A program made the translations under genes and the position numbers. From Neostapfia colusana (lineage: Eukaryota > Streptophyta > Magnoliopsida > Poales > Poaceae): DNA of 64,000 bases. A model generated the notes under the pieces. The model did not search any database. It worked only from the letters and a program-made list of their open reading frames with translations, and was not told where the DNA came from. Numbering within the stretch: the stretch's first letter is position 1; each line of letters opens with the position of its first letter. The stretch is taken from NCBI GenBank assembly GCA_030760725.1, contig JASWHV010000010.1:29951760-30015759 (forward strand), written 5' to 3'. This document shows positions 9,752-20,030 of the stretch, one piece after another.

Positions 9752-12557
9752 ATGGCTTCCAACTTGCTCCCGACGCATCTCGTTTGTTCCTCCGAGCTTG
9801 GGCCAGTGCGCAGGCTGCTGGGCTGGCGCACGGATAAACAGAAACGCCGGCTCCGCCGGGGATCTCTCCCCCTGATCCTGGAAAAGGGGGAGATGGTCTT
9901 CTTCACTTCTTATGCTCTGGCGAGGTTCGTCCCGCCAATTTCTTCCTTCTTTGTCACACTGCTGGAGACATACGGGCTCCAGCTCCACCATCTCTCTCCC
10001 AACTCCTTCGCAATGGCTGCTGTCTTTGTCCACTTCTGCGAGATGTTTGTGGGGGTGCACGCTTCTGTGACGCTCTTCTGCTACTTCTTTGTGTTGCGGA
10101 CGACTGGGCGCGGCTCGAAGACCCAGATGGGGGCGTACTACTTCCAGCGTCGCTGCAAGGATCCAAAGGTCTCTGGGTACCTTCTGCCCTTCAGCGCATC
10201 AAGGTGGGAAAACTGGAGGGAGAGCTGGGTGGTAGTGCAGACCGACGAGCACGATCGCCTACAACTCCCGACCGCTAGCCCAACCACCGATCGTCGCTTC
10301 TGGGAGGAGATCCCTGAGCTGGAGCAGGAGTACGCTCTAGTCTTGGAGCGGATCCGGTTCTTGGCCAACGAGGGGCTGACGTCCCTGATGGTGCTGATGG
10401 ATTTAATGTCGCGCCGTATCGCGCCCTTGCAGCAGCGCAGTCGCCCAGCGTGGTACTATACTGGCGAGCAGGACTGCACCAGGCTGGAGAGGGGCCCCAG
10501 CTCTGACCCTTCCGACGAGGAGCTGTACGAGATGGTGAGAAAGGTGAGCGGCGACTACATTCCCAGTGGCGACCCCGCCCTTCCGCCCTCTGCCACCCCC
10601 TCTTCTTGGAGCCACAGAGGAGGTCAGAGCTCCTGCGGAAGATGCCGAACCTGGACGACACCGGATCACCGTCCGGCAGGTCGGGGATGACTTCCGTAGT
10701 ATTACGATCCCAGGAACCGAGCGCTCCTGATCAGGGCACGAGGCGTCTGCTGCTGCCCAACCCTTCCCAAGAGCCGACGGAACTCAAGCCGCCGACAAGG
10801 GGAAGGGGAAGGAGCCGGCCCCCGGGCATCCAGAGAAGAAACGCGCCCGGTCTCCCCAGAGGGCGCCGCCTGCGCTAAGTCAGGGTGCCGGAGCACCCTT
10901 GCACCCATCTCCCGGGGGTGCTGGTCCAACAGGTGGCGACCCGAAGAGGCCCCGGGTGTCCCACCGCAGCGGGTCTCTCCCTGGACAGCAGCAGTCTGAA
11001 GTAAACCAAGCACCTCGTCATCCTTCCTCAAGCGGAGGGGCTTTTAGGACGGATGCTGGTGGGGCGACGCCGGGGAGTGTGCCGGGGATCCAGGCGCCAC
11101 GCCCCGCGACCATTCCAACCGCAGGTCCTGGCGGTTCAACTACAGCCCAGAGGCCGGTGCTGCAAGCCCGTTGGAGCGCTCATGCCGCCCAGTAAGTGTT
11201 GCTCCTTCTGGCTTGTAGGAGCAGCGTTCTCGTCTCCTCTCTTAGCCTGAGAGCTTTCTTTTCTTGCAGGGACCGACCACCTGCCGGGTGCGGGCCTCTT
11301 ACCCGGCCGCCTTCAACTGACGGAGGCTCCGCACCTCAACATCTGGGAACCGTGGTGGCTCCCATGGTCCCCAAATTGACGGGGGCTTCCTCTGTGCCGG
11401 CGAGTTCACCCTCCGTGGTGGCCGCATCCGCTCCTGTCCGCCTTCCTTCCCCAGCCCAGAAATCCGGTCCTGAGACTGGGAGGGCCGCTGTAGGTGCGCC
11501 TGCTGGCCCCCTGGCTTCCTTAGGACAGCGTCCCACTCCGGTTGCTGAGTCACTGGCGCGTCCGCCGGTCTTAGACTCGACAGGGGGGGTCAGGAGCGTG
11601 ACTCCTGCCCCCTCTGTCCCGGTGCCCATGTGGGATACCCTGGGGCGTGTCCAGACCAGAGCCAGGCAGCTCCAGTCCGCCTTCGAGCAGGAGCGGGGAG
11701 CGCTGGCCGGCGAGAGGGAACGCCTTCTCAGCTGGCAGCAGCGGCCCAGGAGGCTAGGGCGGATCTTGACTCGAGGCAGTCAAGGCTTGAGGCCATGAGT
11801 GCTCTGCTTGACACTCAGAAGAAGGCCATTAGCCGCTTGGAGTCAGAGACCCGGCGGCTTCGTGCTTCCTACCGCGAGGCCCTGGCCCATGTTGAGGCCA
11901 ATGCCGAGGAGCGTTCCACCGCCGCGGAGGAGTTGCGGCTGCAGGTAGCTCGTCGAGAGTGCACCGTCGCCGATCGGGAACGCGCTGCGGCGGCCGAGGA
12001 GGAGAAGACCACCGCCCGGCTGAGAGCCAAAGTGGGGGAGCTGAGAGCTCGGACCGAGGAGCTGGAGCTCCGTGAGTCGGCTATTGCCGCGAGGGGGGAG
12101 CAGTTTTTCCAGGAGCGCCAGGCGGCGATGGATCGCGAGCTGGCGGCTCGCCAAGAGGTAGAGAAGCTCCAGTCTTTGCGGTCTGCCGAGGCCCAGGCAG
12201 TCTGGGGCTTCATTGCCAAGGCGGGGTCCGCCTTGGCTCCTATTGGTTTCAGCCCTGTGCGGATGGAGGCTCTGGCGCGGCAGATGTCCGTACGATCCCG
12301 GCACTTGAGTCCATCGGCGACAAGCTGGGCCGGCTCGAAGCGGTGATCGCCGACGAGCTTGAAGTGGAAGGACGGGGCCTGGCGAAGGAGGTCGCTATGC
12401 ACGTACTGGCGTGCTTCCGGAGCCAAGACCATTCCTTTTCTCTGGGGCCAGTCCGTCTAGGACCCGTCGGCGAACGGGAGGAAGCTGCCAGGGCCGAGGT
12501 CGAGGACGTGGCTGCCCTTGTGGCCTCTAGGTTTCATCGGGAGTCCGGGGACTCTTA
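9752..12557 (+). pseudogene. Antisense gene of Tat-3: Transposase_28-like domain plus coiled coil
   Basis: The gene runs opposite to its host element. It starts at 9752 (MASNLLP, context GCCATGG) and reads open to 10690. Residues ~45-115 (FFVTLLETYGLQLHHLSPNS, then HFCEMFVGVH) resemble the plant 'putative gypsy type transposon' domain (Pfam Transposase_28). A Pro/Ser-rich linker follows in another frame and contains the EKKRARSPQ segment shared with Tat-5. A possible 78-nt intron (GT at 11192, AG at 11269) separates it from a second Pro-rich part. An Arg/Glu/Ala-rich coiled coil spans ~11650-12230. A conserved C-terminal part (DELEVEGRGL to SRFHRESGDS) ends at 12557. Frame changes near 10600-10830, 11745 and 12300 show that this copy is decayed. 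Molecular function is unknown; the domain name does not prove transposase activity. Confidence 0.75.
11192..11269 (+). other. Possible intron in the Tat-3 antisense gene
   Basis: CCCAGTAAGTG at the left and a pyrimidine-rich stretch ending TTTTCTTGCAGG at the right fit plant splice signals. The intact antisense ORF of Tat-5 has no counterpart to this AT-richer 78-nt segment at the aligned place. Splicing is inferred. Confidence 0.4.
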
Positions 12558-12853
12558 GGCATCTGCCCCCGTGGCCACAAGGCCCTGTACCTCCTTTTTT
12601 ATTTTTGTTGAGTCTGTAGCCCAGCTCGTGGAGCCTTGTATGAACAGACTCCCGTTTCCTTCTGTGTCTGCATGTCCTAGTCTTCTTCTTGGTTTTTCCT
12701 GGCCGAGTCCTTAGCTCCGCAAGGTACTCGGAGGCCTTGACCAATCTCGAAGCTTTGCATAGACACCTTCTCCGGGTCCTTACTATATATTAAGGGCCCC
12801 GGAGGTCTCCAGGACCTGCCTCATGAGAATGGGGGGGGTCCGGGCCTGTTGGC

Positions 12854-13025
12854 CACGTGGCGGGCCCGGAGCTCCCCTCTGAGGGGAGCTCCGGGCTTGC
12901 GGGGCACGTGGAGCCCTCGGACCTCTCCCCACGGAGGGGGGAGGTCCGGCTTCTGTAGGCCACATGGCGGGCCCGGAGCTCCCCCTCATGGAGGTGGATG
13001 GTCCGGTCCCGCTGGACACGTGGAA
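12854..13025. repeat. G-box array in Tat-3 interior
   Basis: Units begin at 12854 (CACGTG), 12905 (CACGTG), 12961 (CACATG) and 13017 (CACGTG), with the usual GGAGCTCCCCTCTGAGGGGAG inverted repeat and GAGGTCCGGCTTCTG between them. Confidence 0.7.
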
Positions 13026-13740
13026 CCTTCGGGCCTCGCCCCTGCTGAAGCGGTGAGGTCTAGGTTCTTTGATCTTACCTTGGGGTTTCGGTCTTGCGCG
13101 ATCCCGTAGCGGCCCCCGGGTAGGTGCGTTCAATTGGATGGATGTGCCTACCATACTCCTGCGGGGAGCTGAGGCCGAGAGGTCCTGCACACAAGTAAGG
13201 GAAACGTAATTCTTCTCGGGGGCTCCCCCTCCTCTATCTCATAGTCTTATTTGTCTTACGGTCCCCGTCCACTTATACGGTGCTTGGGGACTACCGTGCG
13301 CGAAGTGCCGGGGGATCGGGCCCCCCCTGGCTATCGGCCGGTACCTCCAATGCAACCGCCTTTGGTAGGGCAGCAAATGCCGATTAAATGTGAGAATGAG
13401 AAGAGGGAGCTGAGCGCATGGTGAGCATTCGCTATTAGTGCAATCATAAAAAATTAATAAGTAAATTAAATGAGCACCAAAGAAGAGCAACGTAGGACAG
13501 GTTTCTTTTCATATAAATTTCCATAGGAGGAAGGCAGGGTAAGTATGGAGGCCACGACCTGCCTCAAGGGAAGCAAGACTCTACGCGCTTGGGGTCGGAA
13601 CCAGGCGAAGCTGAACGTAGTCCTGGACCGTCCCCTGAGGCATAGCTGCTCTGAGCACTATTCCTAGACTTTATGGAATTTATTATAAAAAGAAGAGTCC
13701 GTCCTATTGTTGCTCTAGGGGTAGAACTTACGGAGGTGTT
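13026..13740. other. Tat-3 non-coding interior
   Basis: No gene. It is the reverse of the conserved block in Tat-2 (6611-7480), including the reversed TAGAGTCTTGC motif near 13570 and the AT-rich TAAAAAATTAATA-like stretch near 13446. Confidence 0.6.
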
Positions 13741-14533
13741 CTGTGTTCCGAGGGTTCGGGAGCGGGTCCCAATCCTCGGTTCTGGGGAATGGTCCCAGGT
13801 CCCAGGATGTCCAGCCCCCGTACGGCAAATGGCCATGTGGGCTGGATCATCTGTACCGTCCAAGCCGGTGTATGGATCTGCTTGGCGTGGAACAGGCACG
13901 CCTTGCAGTTCTCGACCAGCTTGACGGCATCCTGGAGTGTTGTCGGCTAGTAGAAGCCATGCCGGAAGGCTTTACCGACAAGCGTGCGTGAGGAAGAGTG
14001 ACTCCCACATTCGCCTCCATGGATCTCAGCAAGCAAGTCGCAGACTTCCCCCTGGGATATGCACCGCAATAGGACGCGGTTGGCGCCGCGTCGGTAGAGA
14101 TCCCCTTCTACCATCACGTGTCTCTTAGCCATACGCACGATCCGTTCAGAGGATACACGTTCATCAGGGAGGATATTATCTTTCAAGTAGTCCCGGATCT
14201 CCGTGATCCATGCATCGGGTCTGACTTGAGCATCTGGATCTTGAGCGCTGGGTTGCACGCAGTCCCCAGTGACGCTTACGATCCTTGGCGGCGTCCATGG
14301 CCGCCGGGACCGCCAGCTTTGAGGTGCTGGTCTAGCCCCCTTCGCCCGGCTCGGCGGGCCGGGCTGTGGGCCGCGGCAACATCCTCTCGAAGCCCCCTTC
14401 GGGCACAGGGGCTCCTGTGGGGGTCTTCGTTGAGAGGTCGTCAGCTGCGGCCTTGCCAGCGCGCGGTACGTGGCGCAGGTCCAAGGCGAGGAAGTCTTTC
14501 TCCACCATCTTGCTTGATAACTAGCTGGGAGTC
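13741..14533 (-). pseudogene. Pol fragment of Tat-3: RNase H end and integrase zinc-binding domain
   Basis: On the minus strand, 14533-14430 encodes an RNase H C-terminal segment (SQLVIKQ, then DFLALDLRHVPR and AADDLST across a frame change). After a linker comes the integrase N-terminal domain: WITEIRDYLKDN (about 14220), then an IHGGECGSH histidine pair and NCKAC cysteine pair (HHCC zinc fold), with a TAG where WP is expected after HGFY (about 13948). The catalytic core begins (WPFAV, LDILGP) near 13800. It then jumps to the last residues of the integrase (NTEHLRKFYP-like), so the DDE residues are gone. This shows that the family once had an autonomous gag-pol form with pol lying before the antisense gene. 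Confidence 0.72.
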
Positions 14534-14535
14534 GC

Positions 14536-15648
14536 TGTCGGTACCGGCGATATGGGGTACCCCCGCGCACAGGGGAAAATGCCTAAGGAACTCGCCCTTC
14601 TCCGCAGGGAGAGCTCCGAAAGCGCCACGCGTCCGGAGGGGCCGGACCTCCCTCTCCTCAGAGGAGAGCTCCGGGCCTGCCACGTGGCATACAGAAGCCG
14701 GACCTCCCCCCTCCGCGGGAGAGAGGTCCGAAGGCGCCACGTGTCCAGCAGGGCCGGACGTCCCTCTCCTCACAGGAGAGCTCCAGGCTTGCCACGTGGA
14801 CGACAGAAGCCGGACCTCCCCCTCCGCGGGGAGAGGTCCGAAGGCTCCACATGTCCTGCGGGGCCAGACCTCCCTGTACTTTGAGGAGGGCTCCGGGCCT
14901 GCCACGTGTCCAGCAGAAGGGCGCTGCCTGCCCCCGAGCGGTAGGCGACAGGCGTAAAGACGCCCCATACCTTGCCCGTACAAGGTATTCAAGGCCCGCG
15001 TATTCCCAAGACACGGAGACGTGGAGCACGCCTCTGTCAGGTGTCGTTGCGCCCAGTCGCATCATAGACTGGCGCGCAGTGTCAGAGCCTGCCAGCCAAT
15101 AAACACAGCGACAAGACATCCCATGCCGTCACCGCCGTCATCAACCACTACGACTAGCATGCGGCATGGGCTGGGATGCAAGACGAAGACTCAGAAGCCT
15201 TCGCCAGAGACAACTACCGGCATAACTGCAGATACGGTAGATAACAGTCAATCTCCCTGGGACCACCTGTCGGGTCCCGGGCCCCCCTTGTAAGCCACAC
15301 GAGCCTTGGACTATAAAAGGTTCGGGTAGGCAACGTTAGCAAGGGTTCGCACTCTAGCCATTCGCACCCTGGGTTTGCACTCTCGCAACTCATACGCTAG
15401 ACATCAGTCATCCCCAAGCTCAGGACTCCGGTTCTGAGCAACAAGCAATACAGCGAGCTCCATAGCTCACCGTGGACGTAGGGTTTTACGCTCCGGCGGC
15501 CTGAACCACGTAAAACTTGCCGTGTCAAGCTCCTCCTAACTCGTCCATACGCTCAAGCTCTCCGCAAGCGAATAGCCCCACTGAAAAAAGAACCTCCGCG
15601 GGCTGCCCAGTGCAGGCCCGGGGGAAGTGTCGACCGAACACTTCGACA
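14536..15648 (+). repeat. 5' LTR of Tat-4
   Basis: 1113 bp, TGTCGGTACC to CTTCGACA, TATA box at 15312-15319, G-box array at about 14620-14910. Near 15345-15385 it has a short extra repeat of GTTCGCACTC/GTTTGCACTC-type sequence not seen in the 2203 LTR, which accounts for part of its greater length. Confidence 0.88.
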
Positions 15649-15650
15649 TT

Positions 15651-15670
15651 TGGCGCGCCAGGTAGGGGTC
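15651..15670 (+). other. Primer binding site of Tat-4
   Basis: TGGCGCGCCAGGTAGGGGTC, one base different from the Tat-2 site, two bases after the LTR. Confidence 0.75.
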
Positions 15671-15704
15671 TTTTCCCTTGCGCGACGAGTTTCCGCCGAC
15701 GAAG

Positions 15705-16138
15705 ATGACCAAGCTTCCTTCAGCGACAAACTCTCCTCCTCCGCGTTCACGGCGAACCGTGACCAGCGGGGAGTACATGCCGACGCACTCAGGACGGAGT
15801 GCGTCGGCACAAGCTGGTAGCCAGCAGCCGACTCCGGCAACGCCGACTCCGGCAATGCAGGCTCTGACCAGCGTGAGATCTTGTGCAGCGCTGAGCGTAC
15901 ACCACGGGGGTGCGCTAGCTGCAGCGAGAGCGCTACTGCACAATCCACCTGCTGGGTACGCGCCCCATTCAGCGACCCAACAGTGGGTTCACGAGGTGGA
16001 CCGCCTCGTCGTCGCCGCCGCAAACCCTCGGTTTCGTCGAGGGCGACGCCCCGGCCAACCGGCTTTGTCGCTGACGCGCACGCCAACGGTTGACGGGCAG
16101 ATGGCGGATTCTAGCTCCTCCAGGCTCCCGTCAATGGA
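15705..16138 (+). pseudogene. Tat-4 gag, N-terminal fragment
   Basis: The ATG at 15705 opens the same MTKLPSA-type N-terminus as in Tat-2 and Tat-5. The frame continues through an Ala/Thr/Pro-rich region and RVRxVDRLVV-type segment to SSSRLPSMD, where the Cassandra LTR interrupts it at 16139. Compared with Tat-5 (582 residues) only about a quarter remains. The gag domain and the zinc knuckle are absent. Continuation of the gag was not found to the right of the Cassandra element. Confidence 0.8.
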
Positions 16139-16239
16139 TGTGATAGCTCTCTAGGATCATAGACTGGCCCCACATACCACCACTCGTCTTTTCTGTGCAC
16201 TTTGTCCTCACTCGTGCGCACCCGGGAAACTTCCCGGTC

Positions 16240-16286
16240 GGTCACCCATCCCAAAATTCCTCCGGGCTAAGCACGCTTAACCCCGG
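16240..16286 (-). ncRNA. 5S rRNA-like internal promoter in the Cassandra 3' LTR
   Basis: On the minus strand this reads GGGGTTAAGCGTGC (box A-like, about 16271-16284) and GGATGGGTGACC (box C-like, 16240-16251), the two best conserved parts of the plant 5S gene promoter. Only the core resembles 5S; the rest does not, so it is not a 5S gene. Confidence 0.75.
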
Positions 16287-16381
16287 AGTCCTTTGCAGGT
16301 GGACTTCCGGAAAAGAAGGTATACCTTGGTGGTATGAGTACTCTATCAATCCTATTAAACCGAGAGTCAGGATATCACACA

Positions 16382-16599
16382 ATCCACCCCCCTTAGAAGA
16401 CCGACGTCCTCGTCGGTCAACGCCAAGACAGGAACGTCCCCTCTTAGCCACGTCTGTACGTTAAGTACTGGCATACGCATACCGTACGTCCGGTTAGCAG
16501 CATATGTACCATACCGTGTCCCACACAGAGGACCCACGCGTCATGCGCACATACCCACGTCCCTGACCCGTACGCTACCGTATCCTTCTCACTGACCCC
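16382..16599. other. Interior of the Cassandra element
   Basis: 218 bp with no ORF. A polypurine tract is present at the left edge (minus strand AAGGGGGGTGG). The rest, rich in short ACGTACG-type words, is not recognised. Confidence 0.5.
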
Positions 16600-16620
16600 A
16601 CCCGGGAAAACTTACCGGTC

Positions 16621-16668
16621 GGTCACCCATCCCCAAATTCGTCCGTGCAAAGCACGCTTAACTCCGGA
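16621..16668 (-). ncRNA. 5S rRNA-like internal promoter in the second Cassandra LTR copy
   Basis: Box C-like GGATGGGTGACC (16621-16632) and box A-like AGTTAAGCGTGC (about 16652-16663), matching the first copy with a few changes. Confidence 0.7.
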
Positions 16669-16917
16669 GTCCTTTGCAGGTGGACTTCCGGAAAAGAAGG
16701 TATACCTTGGTGGTATGAGTACTCTATCAATCCTATTAAACCAAGAGTCAGGATATCGCACAATAAATTTGTGACACCCTCACCTCGGGTGTCAGCATAT
16801 GTTCGTGTCCTATGAAAAGGAAACATTTTAATGAAAAATAGGAACAGAGAGAATTATCAAAAGAATAGCCAATAAAGCCTTCAGAGAGCGCCGAAGGCAA
16901 CTTCCACGGCCAGCAGG

Positions 16918-17425
16918 CCACGTGGCGTGGTCGGAGCTCATCCCTGCGAAGTGGGGAGAGGCCGCCGCCAAGCTGGCTACGTGGCAGGCTCGGGGCTCGT
17001 CTCCGCAAAGGGGAGAGGTCTGATCCTGTGGGACACGTGTTGCCCACGGAGCTAGCCTCTGCGGAAGAAGCAAAGGCATTTCCGCAGGACACGTGTCATC
17101 CTCGGAGCTAGTCCTCGCGGAAATCAGAGGACCAGCCACGCGGGATACGTGTCGATCTCGGAGCTCACCTGCGAGAGGTCCTGTTCTATTGGACACGCGT
17201 CACCACCGGAGCTTATCTCCAGGAGGTCTGTCGCTGCTGGACACGTGTCGACCGCGGGGCACGTCCCTGAGGAAAGGAGAAGGGGAAGACCGGTGCCAAC
17301 ACTTGGCGTGCGTGGAACTCACCTCCGAAGAAGAGGGAGGTCTCGCTCGTGACACGCGGCACAACAGGAGCTCGTCTCTGTGGGAGAAGAGATACCAGGC
17401 TCGGAAGGACACGTGGAGCTTCTGG
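16918..17425. repeat. G-box array in the CRa-1 LTR
   Basis: A degenerate series of units: CACGTGG or ACACGTGTC, then CGGAGCT, then TCTCCGCGGA or GGAGAGGTC, spaced ~55-65 bp. It resembles the arrays of the unrelated Tat elements in motif order. Equivalent arrays are at 22831-23345, 30775-31050 and 49910-50365. Confidence 0.7.
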
Positions 17426-17604
17426 AGCTCATCACCGCGGAGGTAACGAGTCTGGAGCAGTTTTTACGCGTAAAGATACCGGTACGCAACAGAAACCGAT
17501 CTAAACTCCACGATGTTACCGAAGATAAGATGTCAGGATCTAACAAAGATCTGAATAAGAATCTTATTCGGATACAATCATATTAGGACTCTTCTCTTCC
17601 CGAT

Positions 17605-17612
17605 TATAAATA
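17605..17612 (+). promoter_or_regulatory. TATA box of CRa LTR
   Basis: TATAAATA in the context CCCGATTATAAATAGAACCC, unchanged at 23523-23530, 31224-31231 and 50553-50560 (the last with TGCCGATT). It is placed about 840 bp into the LTR, just after the G-box array, which suggests that the array is the upstream regulatory region. Confidence 0.6.
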
Positions 17613-18687
17613 GAACCCAAAACCTCTGGCCGAAACCATAAACTTCTCCTTCAACTCCTGAGCCGACGACTTAGAGCCCTAGCCCTAACTCGCCGAGCCA
17701 ACCATCGCCGAAGCGCAACGAGGGAGATCATCGGAGGAGAACCGAGCGGTATGGGGAGGACCTCGAAGACAAGAAGAGCGTGAGGTAGGACTTCGATACC
17801 ACCTTACGGCATCATTGTGTTCATCTTTGCATCAGATCTTCAATTCCTTTCGAATCAAAGCCTTCTCGTGGGCAGATCACTCGATGATCAGTTTGATCTA
17901 AAGACAAGATCATCGCCACATCCACCTTTGATCCGAACACCTCTGCCCATGCAAGCCATGCAAGAGCACAACAATCTAATAACAATCATAGGATAGCATG
18001 CATGTGCATCATCGCATCTAGTTTAAGTTTTGTGCATGATATTGATTGCTGTGAATCTTGTATGCACGTGAATCCTACATAGCAGGACAGATCCAGGAAG
18101 CTGTCTACGACGAGCTGCAGCAACAAGGTTTTGAGAATCAAGAACAACCGGAACCGTAAGAACAAGGCAAGTGCTCCTTGACCATGTTGATCCTATGTTT
18201 CGGGTAAAACGGTTTTGTTTTGTGAAAAGGTGTGCGTACTGAGTCAAACATGATGGGAAACCCTTTTATAGGAGTTTACTAGTTTTGGTTAAACCACCCT
18301 TGTCGCCAGGGAAGTTTATGAGTCGGGTATGGTTTTTGCTTTATGCTTCGCTGAGTCCATGGGATTGGGAAGCGAGATAGATGTGTCTAGCTAACTGCAC
18401 TCGTACTGATAATAAGTAACGGATGAGGTTAATGAACATGGATCGGAGGGAGATCTAGGCAAGCCTGGGTTTGTGAATGAGGTAGCATGAGATGGTGGTT
18501 TTACTTGCCGTAGATCTAAGGACCGGTTCATGCATGCACATGCCAGGATAACAGTGCCACCACAAGGCCAAATATGGGTGCGGCTTAGCTGAGTAATTAG
18601 GTAAGTTGCTAAAGTGTTACGGACTGTGGAAGGCGCGGGGAATGGGAGTCGAGTGGGGACTGCCCTGGGAACTGCATGGCACAAGAG

Positions 18688-20030
18688 TGTAAAATCCCCA
18701 AAAGTGGTAGCAAGAAAATTCAGTTCTTGTATACTTAGGAAAAATGAGGGGGAATTAAAACTTTGAATTATAATAAGTGTGAGTTCAAAGTGAGGGTTTA
18801 GACTTCCCAAAACTTCAAAACATGGAGATCTAAATGCACAACTTGGATCTTCATGGTCCAAATATTCAACCTTCCAAAATTCAGCTCATTTGGAGGAGTT
18901 TTAATATTTGTTTGGGATTAAAAGGAAAAGCCCTCTAATCTGAATTTCAAATTCAGTTTCAAATTCCATTTCCCTCAATTTCAAAATTTGGGTTCACAAA
19001 TGTGGTCTCCACCTTTGAATGAGCAGCCATGCCAAAAGTTGGAAATTTTGGAGCTGGTTTGCTATATTTTTGAGGCAATACAAAGTGGAGAATTCAAACT
19101 CTTTTTTTTTCAAATTCAAATGATCAATCCACATCCAATTTTCACACCCGAATTCAGAAAATTCAAACTATGACTTGGGGTTGAAGTCAAGTCTTTAATG
19201 TTGAGTTGCTGGGGTAAAATATCAGAGAAAATTGGATAAGAATTAGAAATAGTGGGGCCCAATTGTCAGCCACCCCAAAGCAAACAAACCGACTGTGTTT
19301 CCTCCTCGGGTGATCACCGCGCGCCAGCTCCCGAGCAGCCCGTCGCGCGACGATGTCCACCGAGCTGCTTCCCCCGACGTCGGTTCACGCGCGTGGCCGG
19401 TTATAGCGGCAGCCGAGTGCCGTATCTGCCCTCATCCTCATTACCCCGCACCCTCTCCACGCTCTGCTCGAACCTCGCGAACCCAAACCCCCGCCCGGCG
19501 GAAGAAATCTTCAGCTCATCGACACCCGGCGAGCTCGGCATGCCTCTCACACGGCTGAGCCGCGGGATCGTTGCGCCAGGTCTCTCTCCTGCTCCCCGAA
19601 GCCTCAAGTGAACACCAGCACCGGTGGTTGGCGCCTACGAGCTGGAATTCCATTTGGAGCTCCGGTGTTGATCGCCTGTACGCCACACCTTCGCCCGACG
19701 GATTTGCGGCCTCTTCCGATCAACAGAAAGGTCCCTGAGGTGTGTGAGGAACCCTTCCTCCTTCATTTCCACCAGTTCCTGCTTTATTAGCTCCGGTACC
19801 GAGAATTTTGAAGTTTGGCGCCGGCGGTTCTTTAGGAACCCGAGGACTCTTCGAAGAAATTCATTGTGCTCGGGGTAGCTCCGCTCTAGATAAGCTTACA
19901 GTAGCTCCAGCACAGACTTGCGCATCTCCCCGAAGTTCTAGCAGCTCAAATGAGCAAGTAGAGATGCCGGGTATCGAGTTTTTGTCGCCGCCGGAGTTTT
20001 GCGGGCTCAGGTCGCCGGTGAGGTCCCATC
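18688..20030 (+). repeat. CRb-2 5' LTR, left part
   Basis: 1343 bp before the CRb-1 insertion. It is AT-rich to about 19250, then GC-rich. Small ORFs here (for example around 19252-19611) have no recognisable domain and are LTR sequence. The CCATC before 20031 is one copy of the CRb-1 target duplication. Confidence 0.78.

Larger units (their letters stand above)
8173..14535 (-). mobile_element. Tat-3: minus-strand Tat element with antisense gene and pol fragment, 5' LTR missing
   Basis: Reading leftward on the minus strand: RNase H and integrase fragments (14533-13760), conserved non-coding block, G-box array, antisense gene (on the plus strand), 3' terminal interior segment and 3' LTR (9256-8173). 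The left LTR edge abuts the cut antisense gene of Tat-2, consistent with insertion into it. At 14536 the element is cut by the LTR of Tat-4. Gag, most of pol and the 5' LTR are not in the window. Confidence 0.78.
14536..16138 (+). mobile_element. Tat-4: 5' LTR and truncated gag
   Basis: A plus-strand LTR, primer site and the first ~145 codons of gag, cut at 16139 by the Cassandra element. The LTR begins inside the pol fragment of Tat-3 (left flank GTCGC, 14531-14535), so Tat-4 inserted into Tat-3 in the opposite orientation. No 3' part is in the window. Confidence 0.8.
16139..16762 (-). mobile_element. Cassandra-type TRIM with 5S rRNA-like LTRs
   Basis: A short non-coding LTR element on the minus strand. 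The left copy (16139-16379/81, ~241 bp, TGTGATAGC...GATATCACA as read on plus) is the 3' LTR. It is bordered on the right by the reversed polypurine tract (CCACCCCCCTTAG). A second copy (about 16600-16762) shares 160 bp at high identity and diverges to its left. Each copy carries 5S rRNA promoter-like boxes, the hallmark of Cassandra. No initiator-methionine primer site is visible between them, and flanks (ATGGA / ATAAA) do not match, so the element is internally damaged or its borders were rearranged. Confidence 0.85.
16770..18687 (+). repeat. CRa-1: LTR of a CRa chromovirus, cut at 18688
   Basis: Starts TGTGACACCC and aligns along its full length with the first ~1.95 kb of the CRa-2 and CRa-3 LTRs, including the G-box array (about 16918-17425) and the TATA box (17605). 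It breaks at GCACAAGAG, where CRb-2 starts; in CRa-2 the sequence continues with GGGGCCC (24615). The remaining ~1 kb of the LTR should lie beyond the right end of the window. Whether it was a solo LTR or a whole element cannot be told. Confidence 0.88.

Noticed and set aside
16201..16310. A 5S rRNA gene
   Set aside because: Only the promoter core resembles 5S; flanks match LTR ends and a polypurine tract, which fits Cassandra.
19252..19611. A small host gene near 19252-19790
   Set aside because: It lies within the CRb-2 LTR, has no recognisable domain, and other frames are equally open in this GC-rich stretch.
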